From Diphasiastrum complanatum (lineage: Eukaryota; Streptophyta; Lycopodiopsida; Lycopodiales; Lycopodiaceae): 64,000 bases of DNA. Position numbers and translations under genes: made by a program. Where the stretch lies: the NCBI GenBank assembly GCA_029204225.1, contig MU832019.1:27238-91237 (forward strand), read 5' to 3'. Below, piece by piece: positions 1 to 10,418 of the stretch. Below the pieces are notes generated by a model. It was not told the origin of the DNA, did no database searches, and was given only the letters and a program-made list of their open reading frames with translations. Positions within the stretch are counted from its first letter, which is position 1. The number at the start of each line of letters is the position of its first letter.

Positions 1-245
1 TGTATAGATCTTTTTCTAACTCTCCATGCAAGAAAGCAGTTTTCGCATTCACAACATGGATTTTAAGATCATGAGCTATTGGATAAGCAAATAACAAATG
101 AAGTGATGTCTGTTTGACTACAAGTGAGAAAGCATCAGTGTAGTCGATACCATATTTCTGTGAAAATCCTTTCGCTACCAACCTTGGTTTGTATCTGATG
201 ATTTTTTCATCAGGACCTGTTTTGATCTTGTAGATCCACTTGCAT
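1..245 (-). pseudogene. Element H reverse transcriptase, N-terminal part, cut by window edge
   Basis: The minus strand encodes a copia RT (RVT_2) start: LVAKGFSQKYGIDYTDAFS, then VVNAKTAFLHGELEKDLY with the conserved AFLHG segment (the usual VDVKTAFLNG appears as VNAKTAFLHG). The catalytic YVDD box would lie left of the window. The frame differs from that of the integrase ORF, so this is a pseudogene. Confidence 0.8.
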
Positions 246-1728
246 TTACTGGTTTCCTTCCATCAGGTACAGATGCAAGTGTCCAGACATTGTTCTTATG
301 CATTGATGACACTTCGTCCTCCATTGCAAGAATCCAATGATCTTTATCTGTCCATCAATTGCTTCTTCGAATGTTTGAGATTCTTCCATGAAACCACAAA
401 GTTCAATAGCTATATTTGTTGAAACATCTTGACCAAACCTTGCTGGTGGTATTCTTTGTCTTGTAGATCTTCTCATAGCCTGTATGGATTTCGAATTCAA
501 TTCTGCATTCTCAGGTTCAAGTAATTTTAGTTCATCATCTGCTTGCTTTACTTCTCCTGTTGGTAACTCATAATAAGTCTTAAAAATTTCATAGCCGATT
601 AAATCACTGTTTGCTATGTACTTCGACTCATCAAATTTGACATCTCGAACTACTTTTATTCTGGTAGTTTCGGGTAGGTAGATTAGATAGTATGAAGAAT
701 GTAACTCGAATCCTACCAGAAAACCTAGTTTTGTCTTTTCATCGAGTTTCTTTCTCAATTTATCTGGTATGTGCATATAAACTACACATCCGAATGTCTG
801 AACATGAGCCAGATTTGGCTTCGACTTCCACCACCCATGAGGAGTTTTGTCCGGTATTTTGGATTTCAAAATTCCATTCTGCAGATAGTTTGACGTAGCA
901 ACGACGTCCGCCCACAACTGCTTCAGTGTTTTCGCATAAGCCATCATACACCTGGTAGCTTCTATTAGGGTACGATTTCTTTGTTCCGCAATTCCATTGT
1001 GCTGAGGTGTGTATGATGCAGTCTTCGTATGCATAATACCTCGATTTGTACATAAAGTTTTGAATTCGTTGGAAATGTATTCACTCCCAAGATCTGTGCA
1101 AATTTGCTTCAACTTGTTCCATGTCTGTTTCTCAATCCAATTGATATAATCAACGAATTTTTCAAAAGCTTCTGATTTTGTACGAATAAAGTATACTACA
1201 ACGAACTTGCTGAAGTAATCAATAAACGTTATGAAATATTTTGCATCACCTAAAGACATTACTCTGAATGGTCCACATATATCCGAATGTACAATCTCCA
1301 GTACCTTGGTTGTTTTAAAAACATCTTTATTGAAAGGTGTACGAGTCATTTTGCCTTTAAGACAAGATTCACAAGTAGTTCGAATATCTCGACTCTTGAT
1401 TTCGACTCCTTCAATCCTTTGACTCTTGTTGGCTTGGTACAAGGCTTCCATGTTTAGTGAAATAACCTCTTGTGCCACAGAATATATGTTGATTCTTGAG
1501 CTTGATTCGCTTCCTCAACTCGAGTTCGACTGCTCAAGTGATGCAAATTCTCATTTCTATTACCTTTAGTAACTAGGTTATCAGAATCTTCATCGAACAA
1601 CTTACAAGAGTCCTTTGTGAAGGTTACTTACATCCTTGTGTCGACTATCTTGCTACGGATAGAAGATCTTTATCGAGAGTAGGAACATAGAGAACTTCCT
1701 CCAGTTTCTTGTCACCCTGATTCGTGTC
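246..1728 (-). pseudogene. Element H pre-integrase and integrase
   Basis: From 1728 the minus strand reads KKLEEVLYVPTLDKDLLSVA, the standard stretch before the copia GAG-pre-integrase domain. A long open frame at 1478-246 then carries integrase: a zinc-binding remnant (CESCLKGK), HSDICGPF with the first catalytic Asp, CTDLGSEY with the second, and HNGIAEQRNR with the Glu region. The C-terminal part runs through VFGCVVYMHIP, typical of copia. A stop separates the 1479-1728 piece from the integrase frame. Near 350 the frame leaves the conserved path, and the RT continues in another frame. Confidence 0.85.
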
Positions 1729-2465
1729 TGTGAAGAACTGAAAAAGATTATCTATGTTAGATATAGGGGTCTTATGTTTTTTACATCAAGCATCTAGGTG
1801 TAGGATGTTGATAAGAATAAATTTGGCATAGATGGCAAATTATGCATTTCCACTTGTAATGTCACTATTGAGCCAAAATAGAGTAAAAGGCTAAACACGT
1901 GCCAATTAGAGTGTAGACAAGTGTAAAGCTTTTGTTTGATGAATTCCAAGAGGTCCAATAGGATTTAGAGGTGGAACCTTGTGAGGTCCAGAAGAAAATT
2001 GAGGTGTGCTTGAATATAGTCCAATAGAATTAAGAGGTGCATGGATCAATGGTCCAATAGGATCAAGAGGTGACAAAGTATGGTCCAATCATAGTTAAGC
2101 ATAGCGGTAGCTCGTGGATCTACTAGTATCATTGTACTCCTCATTTTGAATCTAATTGATTTGGTGATTTCATGGATTTTGTGAGTTATTGGATTTCTAG
2201 CTTTCTCTCTCTACCCGAGAGCTCATGATGTTTTTTCTCTCTCTACCCAAGGAGAGCAGCTTGTTTTTACTTAGATTATTTTTTGAATACTTCCCACATG
2301 TGTGAGTGAGAGTTGGAAGTGATTGAATGCATGTAGTAGTGTGTTTTTGCCATAGAATCAAAGATAGATCTTGAATCTCAATCTAGTCTTGATCTTGGTG
2401 CATCTACACACCTTAGGAGATCACAAGTACATGTAGTGGACAATCCACACGTGTGAAATTCAACA
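1729..2465 (+). repeat. 5' LTR of E1 (737 bp)
   Basis: The LTR starts tgtgaagaac and ends gaaattcaaca, directly followed by the primer site. It pairs with 12626-13362. It carries CACACGTGTG at 2446-2455 close to its 3' end and CACATGTGTG at 2297-2306. CT-rich runs near 2205-2260 repeat ctctctctacccgag. Confidence 0.95.
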
Positions 2466-2478
2466 TGGTATCAGAGCC
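2466..2478 (+). other. Primer-binding site of E1
   Basis: The sequence tggtatcagagcc immediately follows the 5' LTR and is complementary to the 3' end of initiator tRNA-Met, the usual primer of plant copia elements. Confidence 0.95.
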
Positions 2479-3222
2479 TACCTAAGGTTACCATGCATTT
2501 TGATCCATGTAAGTGAAAAAAATTTCATCAATCTTGAGCTAGAAGTTGTCAAGGCACATTTTCCTAGCTATCTTGTTCAATCTTGGATCAAAAGAGATCA
2601 AAAGGACATTGATTGGGTCTGACCTGGTACTGTACGGAATCAGGTGCTCAGACATGTGTGAGAAACATCCAATTTCAGTTTGGGAGTTCTCTCTCATGCT
2701 TGATCCATTTATCTTGTTTGATAGCTTGTTTTGAAGCTATTTTTGTCTAGTTTTTTATGCAATCAGTTTCATTGCATTTGGTTGAGCCAATCAGATGTTA
2801 TAAGCTTTTGAAGAGGGTTAGGTAGGGCACCTAGACCTGGGTGGACACATTTGGTTTGGTCAAGAGATTGCTTGGTTGATCCAAAATCACAGTTGTATGC
2901 TTGCCAATCTCATCTATATGTGATCTAGGCACTGTTTTGAGATCTTAGCCATTTTGTTTCATGCAATATCATTGTATTTGAGTCAAATTTGGTTTCTTAG
3001 AGTACTTCACACGTGCTAAGAGTGTTTGATCCTAACTTTGCCTATACTCCATCATTTGATGTGAAATAGATCTTGTTTTAGAGAGATTTGTGTAGCTAGT
3101 GAGAATCAATTCACAAATAGTTGCAAGATCTTTCATAGGAGGAGATAGTACTCTCTTATTGGATCCTATTGAGAGTGTGTAGCAACATTTATTGTTCATC
3201 ATTTGAGTTTTCTTCACTTCAA

Positions 3223-4350
3223 ATGTCTTCAATGGGTTCATCCTTGTTGGAATCAAGTGAAAGATTGAGCACTTCAAACTATTCAGTTTGGAAAATGAGG
3301 ATGGAGTCCATCTTGATCCTTCAAGACGTGATGGACATAGCTCTTGGCCTTGAAGAAGAACCACAAGTTCTTCAAGAGGTTCAAAAATACAAAAAGAGAG
3401 CTAGGATGGCTCTCCACTACATTATGATGAATGTCGCTAATGAGATATTGAGGGAGATAGGTACTTGTACAACAGCCAAAGAAGCTTGGGATTGTCTCAA
3501 GACCATCTATGAGGCTAAGAATACCTCTGGGCTTCTCACTCTTAGGAATCAAATCTTTCAAAGCAGCCAAAAGAGTGATGAGAGTGCATCTAGTTATGTT
3601 TTGAGAGTAAAAGATATTCATAGAGAACTTGCTTGTATTGGTGATTCCATCAATCAAAATGAGCTAGTTCAAGTCATCCTCAATGGCTTGAGAAGTGAAT
3701 TTGATAACCTTGTCAAATCCTATGCCATTAAGGAGGAGCTACCAAGTTTGGAGGCTCTCCAAAGTGTGCTAATTTTGGAAGAATCAAGACAAGAGTACAA
3801 GCTCTTGAGGATGGACAAGCTTTCTCTCACTCATAATGATGGCAAAGCTCTCTTTGCCAAGGATAAGCACAAAGGGAGGAGCAAGAACCAACATCAACAA
3901 TCCTCAAGCAAGGACAAAGTCAAATCCAAAGACAAAGATGAGGAGGAAGATGATTCCTCTAATGCTTCATCATCCAAGCTCAAGAAGAAGAAGATCAAGT
4001 GCTTTTATTGTGGCAAGAAAGGTCATTATGCCACCAATTGCTTCAAGAAGAAGAATCAACTCAAGCAAGCCAACATTACTAATGAGAAGGAAGACACTAT
4101 TGCAAGTGATGGAGAGGGATCTCTTATGGTCTTTAGTTTCTCATCTACTCCTTTCAAGAAGGACGACCTATGGTATATTGACAGTGGAGCCTCTTCACAT
4201 ATGTGTAGCTCCAAGGACTCTTTCTCTTCTATTGCACCTTATGATGGAGTCAAGAAATCAATATACACTGCAAATGATTTTGAATGTTCTATTGAAGGCA
4301 TAGGGAACATTCCCTTGAAGCTTGCATCCTCTAGTTCTTTCTCTCTCTAA
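3223..4350 (+). pseudogene. E1 Gag and start of protease
   Basis: The frame has a copia UBN2-type Gag with WKMRMES near its start, the ALHYIMMNV and EAWDCLKTIYE segments, a lysine/serine-rich linker, a CCHC knuckle CFYCGKKGHYATNC at about residue 260 and the protease active site WYIDSGASSHMC at about residue 317. I choose the ATG at 3223 because related Gags in the window begin at the same point; the frame is open back to 3169. It ends prematurely in a TTCTTTCTCTCTC tract, where the protease continues in the next frame, which suggests CT slippage. The Gag resembles that of E2 residue for residue over its first 270 positions. Confidence 0.88.
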
Positions 4351-4862
4351 AGTTCTTTATGTACCTAAGCTTACCAAGAATCTTATTAGTGTTGGCCAAT
4401 TGCTTGATAATGGCCTTGATGTAAAATTCAATGTTGATACTTGCACTATCAAGAAGAATGATAAGATACTTGCATTAGGATCTAGATTTGGTGGCATCTA
4501 TAAACTAGATCCAAATGAGTATGTGAATGCTTGTAATGTTGCTCTTGTGAACAAGCTCTCTATGGAGGAATTATGGCATAGGAGGTTGGGACATCCCAAC
4601 TACAAATCCATGCTCTCTATGATCAAAGAAGCCAAAGCTATTGGCTTGCCAAAGTCACTCTCCAAGAAGATCAAGCCTTGTGAGGCTTGTGCTATTGCTA
4701 AATCTCACAAAAAGCCATTTACAAGATCTTCTATCAAAAGCAAGCATCCTTTGGAGTTAATCCACTCGGATGTGCATTTCTCATCAACTACAAGCAAGGG
4801 AGGAGCCACTTGTTTTGTTACTTTCATTGATGATTACACAAGATTCACTTGGATATATCTTC
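4326..4862 (+). pseudogene. E1 protease end, pre-integrase and integrase start, cut by E2
   Basis: This continues E1 in the next frame: KVLYVPKLTKNLISVGQLL, then the pre-integrase zinc region LWHRRLGHPNY ... CEACAIAKSHKKPF, then LIHSDVHF with the first catalytic Asp of integrase, ending in FTWIYL at the E2 insertion. The target duplication TCTTC is 4858-4862. The frame resumes at 10419. Confidence 0.88.
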
Positions 4863-5509
4863 TGTGAAAAATACAGATCCTAAGTGGATCTAAACTCCAA
4901 GATCATTGGCTTGAATGCTTGCACTCCAAACTACATAAGCTAGGAATTGGCAACACATTCTATGCTACCTAGAATGCAAAGAACTTGATCAAAAAGCATT
5001 TATCACAAATGGAAACTTCCATAAACATCAAGTGCGGCCCAAAATAGCATTATACAGTCCATAATACATCAGCCTACCACTTTTGGAAAGCACCTAAGAT
5101 CATACACACAAAGCTTGAACTCAATCACTACACAATGCCAACAATGGAAGGAGAACCCAATAGAAAAATCTCTCATTAAGCAAATGAATACAATGGATCT
5201 GCTCCAACCTGTTTCTCCACGGCCTACCTGCTATATATAGCTGAGAGAGATGACTCTCTCTCCTCTCTCTAGACCCTCCTTACCTAAAATATGCCCTATA
5301 TAGGTAAAATTGGCATATATGTCCAAAATACATGAAAATGGACTCATTTCGAAGGTCTTGAAGTTTGACACTTCTTCATACTGAAAAAATACACTTACTA
5401 AAAATATCTAGACCTGTTTCACACGTGTGAAAAGTCAGATCCTAAACTATGTGCCATTTTTAGCAATTTTGGCCTAAAACTAGACAAGGAAATGTTGACA
5501 ATTTTCACA
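4863..5509 (-). repeat. 3' LTR of E2 (647 bp)
   Basis: The LTR has TG...CA ends (tgtgaaaaat ... attttcaca). It is a direct copy of 9772-10418 at a constant offset of 4909 bases. It contains a 16-bp perfect palindrome, TTTCACACGTGTGAAA, at 5417-5432 and TATATATA at 5232-5239. Confidence 0.97.
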
Positions 5510-5522
5510 CTCCCTCTTCAAC
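5510..5522 (-). other. Polypurine tract of E2
   Basis: The minus strand reads GTTGAAGAGGGAG directly before the 3' LTR, the expected plus-strand priming site. It begins right after the ORF stop codon. Confidence 0.9.
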
Positions 5523-8500
5523 TTAACTTGCTAGTTTTACAACACTACTTTGTTCCAACTTAAGAATGATCTCCATCATCAGAATAGATCTCTTCTCAAG
5601 GATCCTAATATGTACAAAATAGGACACAACATAATTGATATAGATAATAGTGTCCATATAGGATGCTTCACTATTTCTTACATCAATTTTACATAGAATC
5701 ATAAAAATGGTACATGTAAAAGAACATAGAATCTCAATTAATGAATTCCTCCATGTATCCATCTCTGGTTTCTCTGTAAAATAGCAGCAAACAAGTTGTA
5801 AATGAAAGTGATCAACAAGTGTTTGCATGCCTCCTCCACATTTCACTATACATATAGTGAATGCAACATGTATCTCCATGAATGAACTTCCATCACCACC
5901 TTGCCTTTGTAGATCTTCAATCCATGAAAGCCTTTGAGTGAATGAATGCCAAAAAGATGTGTTCCCTACTCCATTTGAATGACCAAAACCTGAACTTGAA
6001 ATACTTGAAGTACCTCCACAAGATTTGCACACAACGCTTGATCCTACAATGTCAACAAGTTGCCAATTTGCCAACACTAGAATACTAGATCTTGAACTTT
6101 GTTCAAAAGAAAACATATTGACCACTTCAATACCTTTCAAGATCTGAATGAATTCATGTACTTGATCATACAAACCAGCAATGATAACTATTCCATCTCC
6201 AAGATCCAAAGGATGCAAAACTATGGAACTAGTTTTATTGAAATTTGACAATTTCAACACATTGACATAACAATGTTCATACATGAGATTAGGCAAGTGA
6301 GGTAGAGTAAGAAGACACTTCCTTGAAGCTCCAAAGACCTTACTTGAACCTTCAAGAACCTGTAAAAACAGATCCAAAATGCCTTGACCATTTGTCTCTT
6401 CTTTGATGCTTTTCACTAGCTTCGAATTGCCACTTGTCTCTTGGTGTTGATGAAGCAATCCAAGATCAACCTCTTGATCTTCCAATAAGACATCAAAGAT
6501 CTTGCATATGTGAACATATTCAGATCTGAAACTCTGAAGATACTCCCTCTCAAACACATGATTAAGATCCCACAAGATCTCATCAATGCTCAAATTTGAC
6601 CCTTCACTATAGTTAGTGAAAACAATGCCACCATCATAAACCAAAAGATAGATTCCAACATTTCCATTTAACATGAAGTAGAGTAGGTGAAGATGAGTAT
6701 CAAACCTAATCAAAACAGCCCTCTTGAGTTCATAACAAACCTCAATAAGCTCACCAATGATATCTCCCTTGCCTTGAAGAAGTTGCCACTTGAGTTGCTC
6801 CATGTAGTCTTCTTCAACCAACCTTTTGCCATCTTGACCATGAATGAACAATCCACCACAATCATAGAATTCTTTGAGTTGATGAAGAGATGTTAGATCC
6901 ATGCTTTGGATCTTCCCAAGAACCACTCTTCCATTGCCCTTTCCTTCACAAGACTCCCTCTTAATGCTAGCACCACAAAAGTTAGAAACCTCCCTCTTGA
7001 TAGTTGCACCATAAGAAGTAGAAGACTCTTGAATATTAGAAGCCAAGAAAAGAATCCTTAGTACCTTCAACATAAGAGTGATTGAAGTACTCTCTCTTTT
7101 CAAACATGAACTTCTACTCAATGATTTAGGTAATGAGTCATATGATAATGATTCTTCCTCACTATCGTTCATAAAAACATCATTCAAAGTACATCCTACT
7201 TTGAACACTTCACATACTTCTCTTCCTTTTGACTTGTGATCTCCCTCACCAAGTCTCATGATAGAAACCTTTGATCTGCTCTTTTTATGAAGAAATGTGA
7301 CACCACTTGTTGCACAAATGACTTTATCACAAAAAGATGTAAAAGAACCATTTCCTTCAAGCATGCTCAAAGCACCATCATCTTTTCCCACATGATTACA
7401 TACATCAATATGAAAAGAATTAGAAGAACAACCATCTTCTTGCAAAGAATGACACTTAGCATCTCCATCTTTTTCCATATGAACAAACAAGTCATTAGCA
7501 ACAATCACTTCCAAAGAAGAATCTTCATCAGCTCCATTGATGAAGTTAGCTCCTTCCTTACCTTTTCCATTTTTGCACTTGCCATCTAGTTCCATTGAAG
7601 AGCCACCAAGACTTGAAAATCTATGAGTAGAAGAGTTCAAACATGATACTAATTTAGCACCACATGACTCCATTTGACTAGTAGGTAGCACTAGTCCATC
7701 TTCAAGATCCAATGGATCCAAAAAATTGACCATAGATTCACCAAAGCTTGCCAAGTTAGCACAACAATTATCATCTCCAAGAAGTACATTAGATCTCAAC
7801 CTAGATCTAGCATTTTGTTTCTTATGGCATTCATTTGCAAAATGTCCTTTCACTCCACAATAAAAACATTTGAACTTGGACTTATCTTGCTTCCTACTTT
7901 GCAAAGAAGAAGAATGCTTTCCATGCTCCAAACTACCTTGCTTGGACCACTTGCCTTTGAACTTGCCCTTTGTGAAAAGAGCTTCTTCATCTCCACCTTG
8001 TGTTGATGCACCACCACCTTTGGCTTGCAACCTATGCTCTTCAGCCACCAAGATCTCTTGCAAGTCATTGACACTTGGCAAGGACTTTTGTATAGCAAAG
8101 CATTGTACAAGGTTAGAATGTTCATCAAGCAAACCATTCAACATGACTTGAACTAGTTCCCCATCCTTTATGCTTTCATCTATGCATGCTAGATCATCAT
8201 TCAAGGATTTAACCTTCAAGACAAATGAATGTGCACTCTCTCCCTCTCTTTGACAACTTTGGAAGATTTGCCTTCTTAGGGTGAGAACCCTAGATGTGGA
8301 TTTGGACTCATAGATCTTCTTCAAAGCATTCCATGCTTCACTTGAAGAAGTACATTTACCAACTTCTTTAAGAAGTTCATTGGTAACATTCATCTTTATG
8401 ATATGTAAGGCTCTTTTAGCCCTTCTATCAAAATTTAGTTGCTCTTGAAGAATTAGAGGTCTTTCTTCAATTCCCACAACTATATCCATTAGGTCATTCA

Positions 8501-8663
8501 ACTCTAGTAAAGACTCCATCCTCACTTTCCAAGTTGAATAGTTTGTAGAGTTTAACCTCTCTTTAGCTTCCAACATGATTCCACCATTGGATGTCATGAT
8601 GCTAAAATCTTCTTGTGTCCTTAGGCTCTGTTCTAATGCACCTAGCACTCTCCTTTCTCTCAA
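5523..8663 (-). CDS. E2 Gag fused to a ~770-residue domain of unknown function
   Basis: The frame is 1046 codons without a stop. Residues about 23-240 are a copia UBN2 Gag (TNYSTWKVRMESLL, ALHIIKMNVTNELLKEV, EAWNALKKIYES). A CCHC knuckle CFYCGVKGHFANEC lies near residue 265. Related Gags begin at the equivalent of Met 23 (ATG at 8597), so that is the likelier start. Beyond residue 280 I see no DSGA protease, HHCC or D-D-E integrase, YVDD RT or RNase H box. The region is Ser/Gly/Asp-rich first, then more folded-looking, with the similar phrases LDPLDLEDGLVL and LHPLDLGDGIVI about 550 residues apart, and a hydrophobic C-terminus. The stop lies 13 bases from the 3' LTR. The function of the second part is unknown. 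Confidence 0.88.
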   Translation of the reverse strand: MRERRVLGALEQSLRTQEDFSIMTSNGGIMLEAKERLNSTNYSTWKVRMESLLELNDLMDIVVGIEERPLILQEQLNFDRRAKRALHIIKMNVTNELLKEVGKCTSSSEAWNALKKIYESKSTSRVLTLRRQIFQSCQREGESAHSFVLKVKSLNDDLACIDESIKDGELVQVMLNGLLDEHSNLVQCFAIQKSLPSVNDLQEILVAEEHRLQAKGGGASTQGGDEEALFTKGKFKGKWSKQGSLEHGKHSSSLQSRKQDKSKFKCFYCGVKGHFANECHKKQNARSRLRSNVLLGDDNCCANLASFGESMVNFLDPLDLEDGLVLPTSQMESCGAKLVSCLNSSTHRFSSLGGSSMELDGKCKNGKGKEGANFINGADEDSSLEVIVANDLFVHMEKDGDAKCHSLQEDGCSSNSFHIDVCNHVGKDDGALSMLEGNGSFTSFCDKVICATSGVTFLHKKSRSKVSIMRLGEGDHKSKGREVCEVFKVGCTLNDVFMNDSEEESLSYDSLPKSLSRSSCLKRESTSITLMLKVLRILFLASNIQESSTSYGATIKREVSNFCGASIKRESCEGKGNGRVVLGKIQSMDLTSLHQLKEFYDCGGLFIHGQDGKRLVEEDYMEQLKWQLLQGKGDIIGELIEVCYELKRAVLIRFDTHLHLLYFMLNGNVGIYLLVYDGGIVFTNYSEGSNLSIDEILWDLNHVFEREYLQSFRSEYVHICKIFDVLLEDQEVDLGLLHQHQETSGNSKLVKSIKEETNGQGILDLFLQVLEGSSKVFGASRKCLLTLPHLPNLMYEHCYVNVLKLSNFNKTSSIVLHPLDLGDGIVIIAGLYDQVHEFIQILKGIEVVNMFSFEQSSRSSILVLANWQLVDIVGSSVVCKSCGGTSSISSSGFGHSNGVGNTSFWHSFTQRLSWIEDLQRQGGDGSSFMEIHVAFTICIVKCGGGMQTLVDHFHLQLVCCYFTEKPEMDTWRNSLIEILCSFTCTIFMILCKIDVRNSEASYMDTIIYINYVVSYFVHIRILEKRSILMMEIILKLEQSSVVKLAS

Positions 8664-9759
8664 TAAATGAAGAAGGAGAAGATCTTAAAAGATTTAGAAC
8701 CCTAAATGACCTCTATCTTGAAACTATTTGGCTTTCAAGCATAGAAAGGAAGATTGAAAACACATGCAACACTTTGCACACACTAAGAATGGATTACAAA
8801 CTCAAAACAACCTGAACACACTCTTGCTTAAGCTCTCAAACTTTCTAGCAAGTGACCAAATCAAGTTATGGTGTGAAGAGTTACTTGCATTCTTAGAAAA
8901 TACCCAAAACTAGGATGCCAAAATTACCTAGTAATGAACAAACTTGATCAACATATGATCACCACACTAAGATATTGATTCAACCTGTAAAACCACATGT
9001 AAACCACACTTCTAAAAGTTTATAAACTCCATCAAGTGATAAATACAAGATTTAGAGGTGAATGAATGAGCACACTTAGTGAATCACAAGACTAGCTTCA
9101 CTATCTTGTCAAATCTTGGTGTTTAGATGTAGATCTAAGATCACTTCACATGAGAATGTTCCTCAACCTGTTAAGAACCTGAAAACACACTTGCATAATG
9201 GTTAACACCTTCCAGCAAATGCTCCAATCAAATTACATAAGGAGAGTTACTTACATGCTCAACAAAGTACACCAAAATTTATGCCAAAATTGATGACAAT
9301 CTTTACAATATGCTCTTCACAATGGAGCTTACAATATGTTCACCCAAAAAAGGGGATCTTTCATCCAAATGGGAGCTTTGCTCAGCCTTTAGGAGAATTA
9401 CAACTCACTCAAAAGAGCATTTGTCATCCACTTAAGGAGAAGTTTCATCCACTTAAGGAGAGTGTTCATCCAAGAATGGAGATTGTCAACAATAGGATTG
9501 AAAAGAACATTGTTAGTATTGAATATGCACAAGCCTCACAATCACAAATGATTAGGTGTTATGATCTGATCCAAAATAGTTTCTTTTCAGCCTCTGATCT
9601 TCAATAGACCTGAAATATGCTTTTGATCCACAAGTTCAACTCACAAAACAAAGGTTAGTAAGATTTGATCAACAAAGCAATGCAAAATCATGCTAGAACT
9701 TGATCAAACATCCAAATATCACCAAAAATGGAATACTTACTGTAAATAGAAGCCAACCA
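8664..9759 (-). other. E2 leader (presumed packaging and dimerisation region)
   Basis: About 1.1 kb lies between the primer site and the Gag frame. No convincing coding sequence was found. A short plus-strand repeat of catccacttaaggaga occurs twice at about 9428-9465 with weaker copies on both sides, and 'aacctgt' motifs recur. In non-autonomous LTR elements this region would hold the packaging signal recognised by Gag; that role is inference. Confidence 0.5.
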
Positions 9760-9771
9760 GCTCTGATACCA
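9760..9771 (-). other. Primer-binding site of E2
   Basis: The plus strand reads gctctgatacca, i.e. TGGTATCAGAGC on the minus strand, abutting the LTR with no spacer. It is complementary to initiator tRNA-Met, as in the autonomous copia elements here. Confidence 0.95.
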
Positions 9772-10418
9772 TGTGAAAAATACAGATCCTAAGTGGATCT
9801 AAACTCCAAGATCATTGGCTTGAATGCTTGCACTCCAAACTACATAAGCTAGGAATTGGCAACACATTCTATGCTACCTAGAATGCAAAGAACTTGATCA
9901 AAAAGCATTTATCACAAATGGAAACTTCCATAAACATCAAGTGCGGCCCAAAATAGCATTATACAGTCCATAATACATCAGCCTACCACTTTTGGAAAGC
10001 ACCTAAGATCATACACACAAAGCTTGAACTCAATCACTACACAATGCCAACAATGGAAGGAGAACCCAATAGAAAAATCTCTCATTAAGCAAATGAATAC
10101 AATGGATCTGCTCCAACCTGTTTCTCCACGGCCTACCTGCTATATATAGCTGAGAGAGATGACTCTCTCTCCTCTCTCTAGACCCTCCTTACCTAAAATA
10201 TGCCCTATATAGGTAAAATTGGCATATATGTCCAAAATACATGAAAATGGACTCATTTCGAAGGTCTTGAAGTTTGACACTTCTTCATACTGAAAAAATA
10301 CACTTACTAAAAATATCTAGACCTGTTTCACACGTGTGAAAAGTCAGATCCTAAACTATGTGCCATTTTTAGCAATTTTGGCCTAAAACTAGACAAGGAA
10401 ATGTTGACAATTTTCACA
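9772..10418 (-). repeat. 5' LTR of E2 (647 bp)
   Basis: This is identical in length and, as far as I can read, in sequence to 4863-5509. It is followed on the plus strand by the target duplication TCTTC and the resumed E1 integrase. The 16-bp palindrome with a CACGTG core is at 10326-10341, upstream of the TATA box in the direction of transcription. Confidence 0.97.
10141..10148 (-). promoter_or_regulatory. Probable TATA box of the E2 5' LTR
   Basis: TATATATA lies in the 5' LTR, followed in the minus direction by GC-richer sequence that could hold the start site. About 180 bases upstream is the palindrome TTTCACACGTGTGAAA with a G-box core. Assignment is by motif and position in the LTR only. 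Confidence 0.55.

Larger units (their letters stand above)
4863..10418 (-). mobile_element. E2: young non-autonomous copia-type element, Gag plus long unknown domain, no pol
   Basis: The element is 5556 bp on the minus strand: 647-bp LTRs at 9772-10418 (5') and 4863-5509 (3'), primer site abutting the 5' LTR, a leader of about 1.1 kb, one ORF of 1046 codons and a polypurine tract abutting the 3' LTR. The target duplication TCTTC (4858-4862 and 10419-10423) is perfect, and I found no difference between the LTRs by reading, so insertion is very recent. The internal region has no protease, integrase, RT or RNase H motif in any frame. Gag-only LTR elements (TR-GAG type) are known from plants; here Gag is fused to about 770 further residues that I do not recognise. 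Mobility would require pol proteins in trans. Confidence 0.93.

Noticed and set aside
2466-2478. tggtatcagagc motifs taken as tRNA gene pieces
   Set aside because: They are LTR-retrotransposon primer sites; no cloverleaf or A/B boxes nearby. No tRNA or rRNA gene was seen anywhere in the window.
7287-8151. Several open frames antisense to the E2 ORF
   Set aside because: Shadow frames of the long Gag-fusion ORF, rich in Ser/Phe/Leu as expected from its reverse complement.
9281-9607. 108-codon open frame on the plus strand with HPLKE-type repeats
   Set aside because: It lies antisense in the E2 leader, is built from short DNA repeats, and has no family features.
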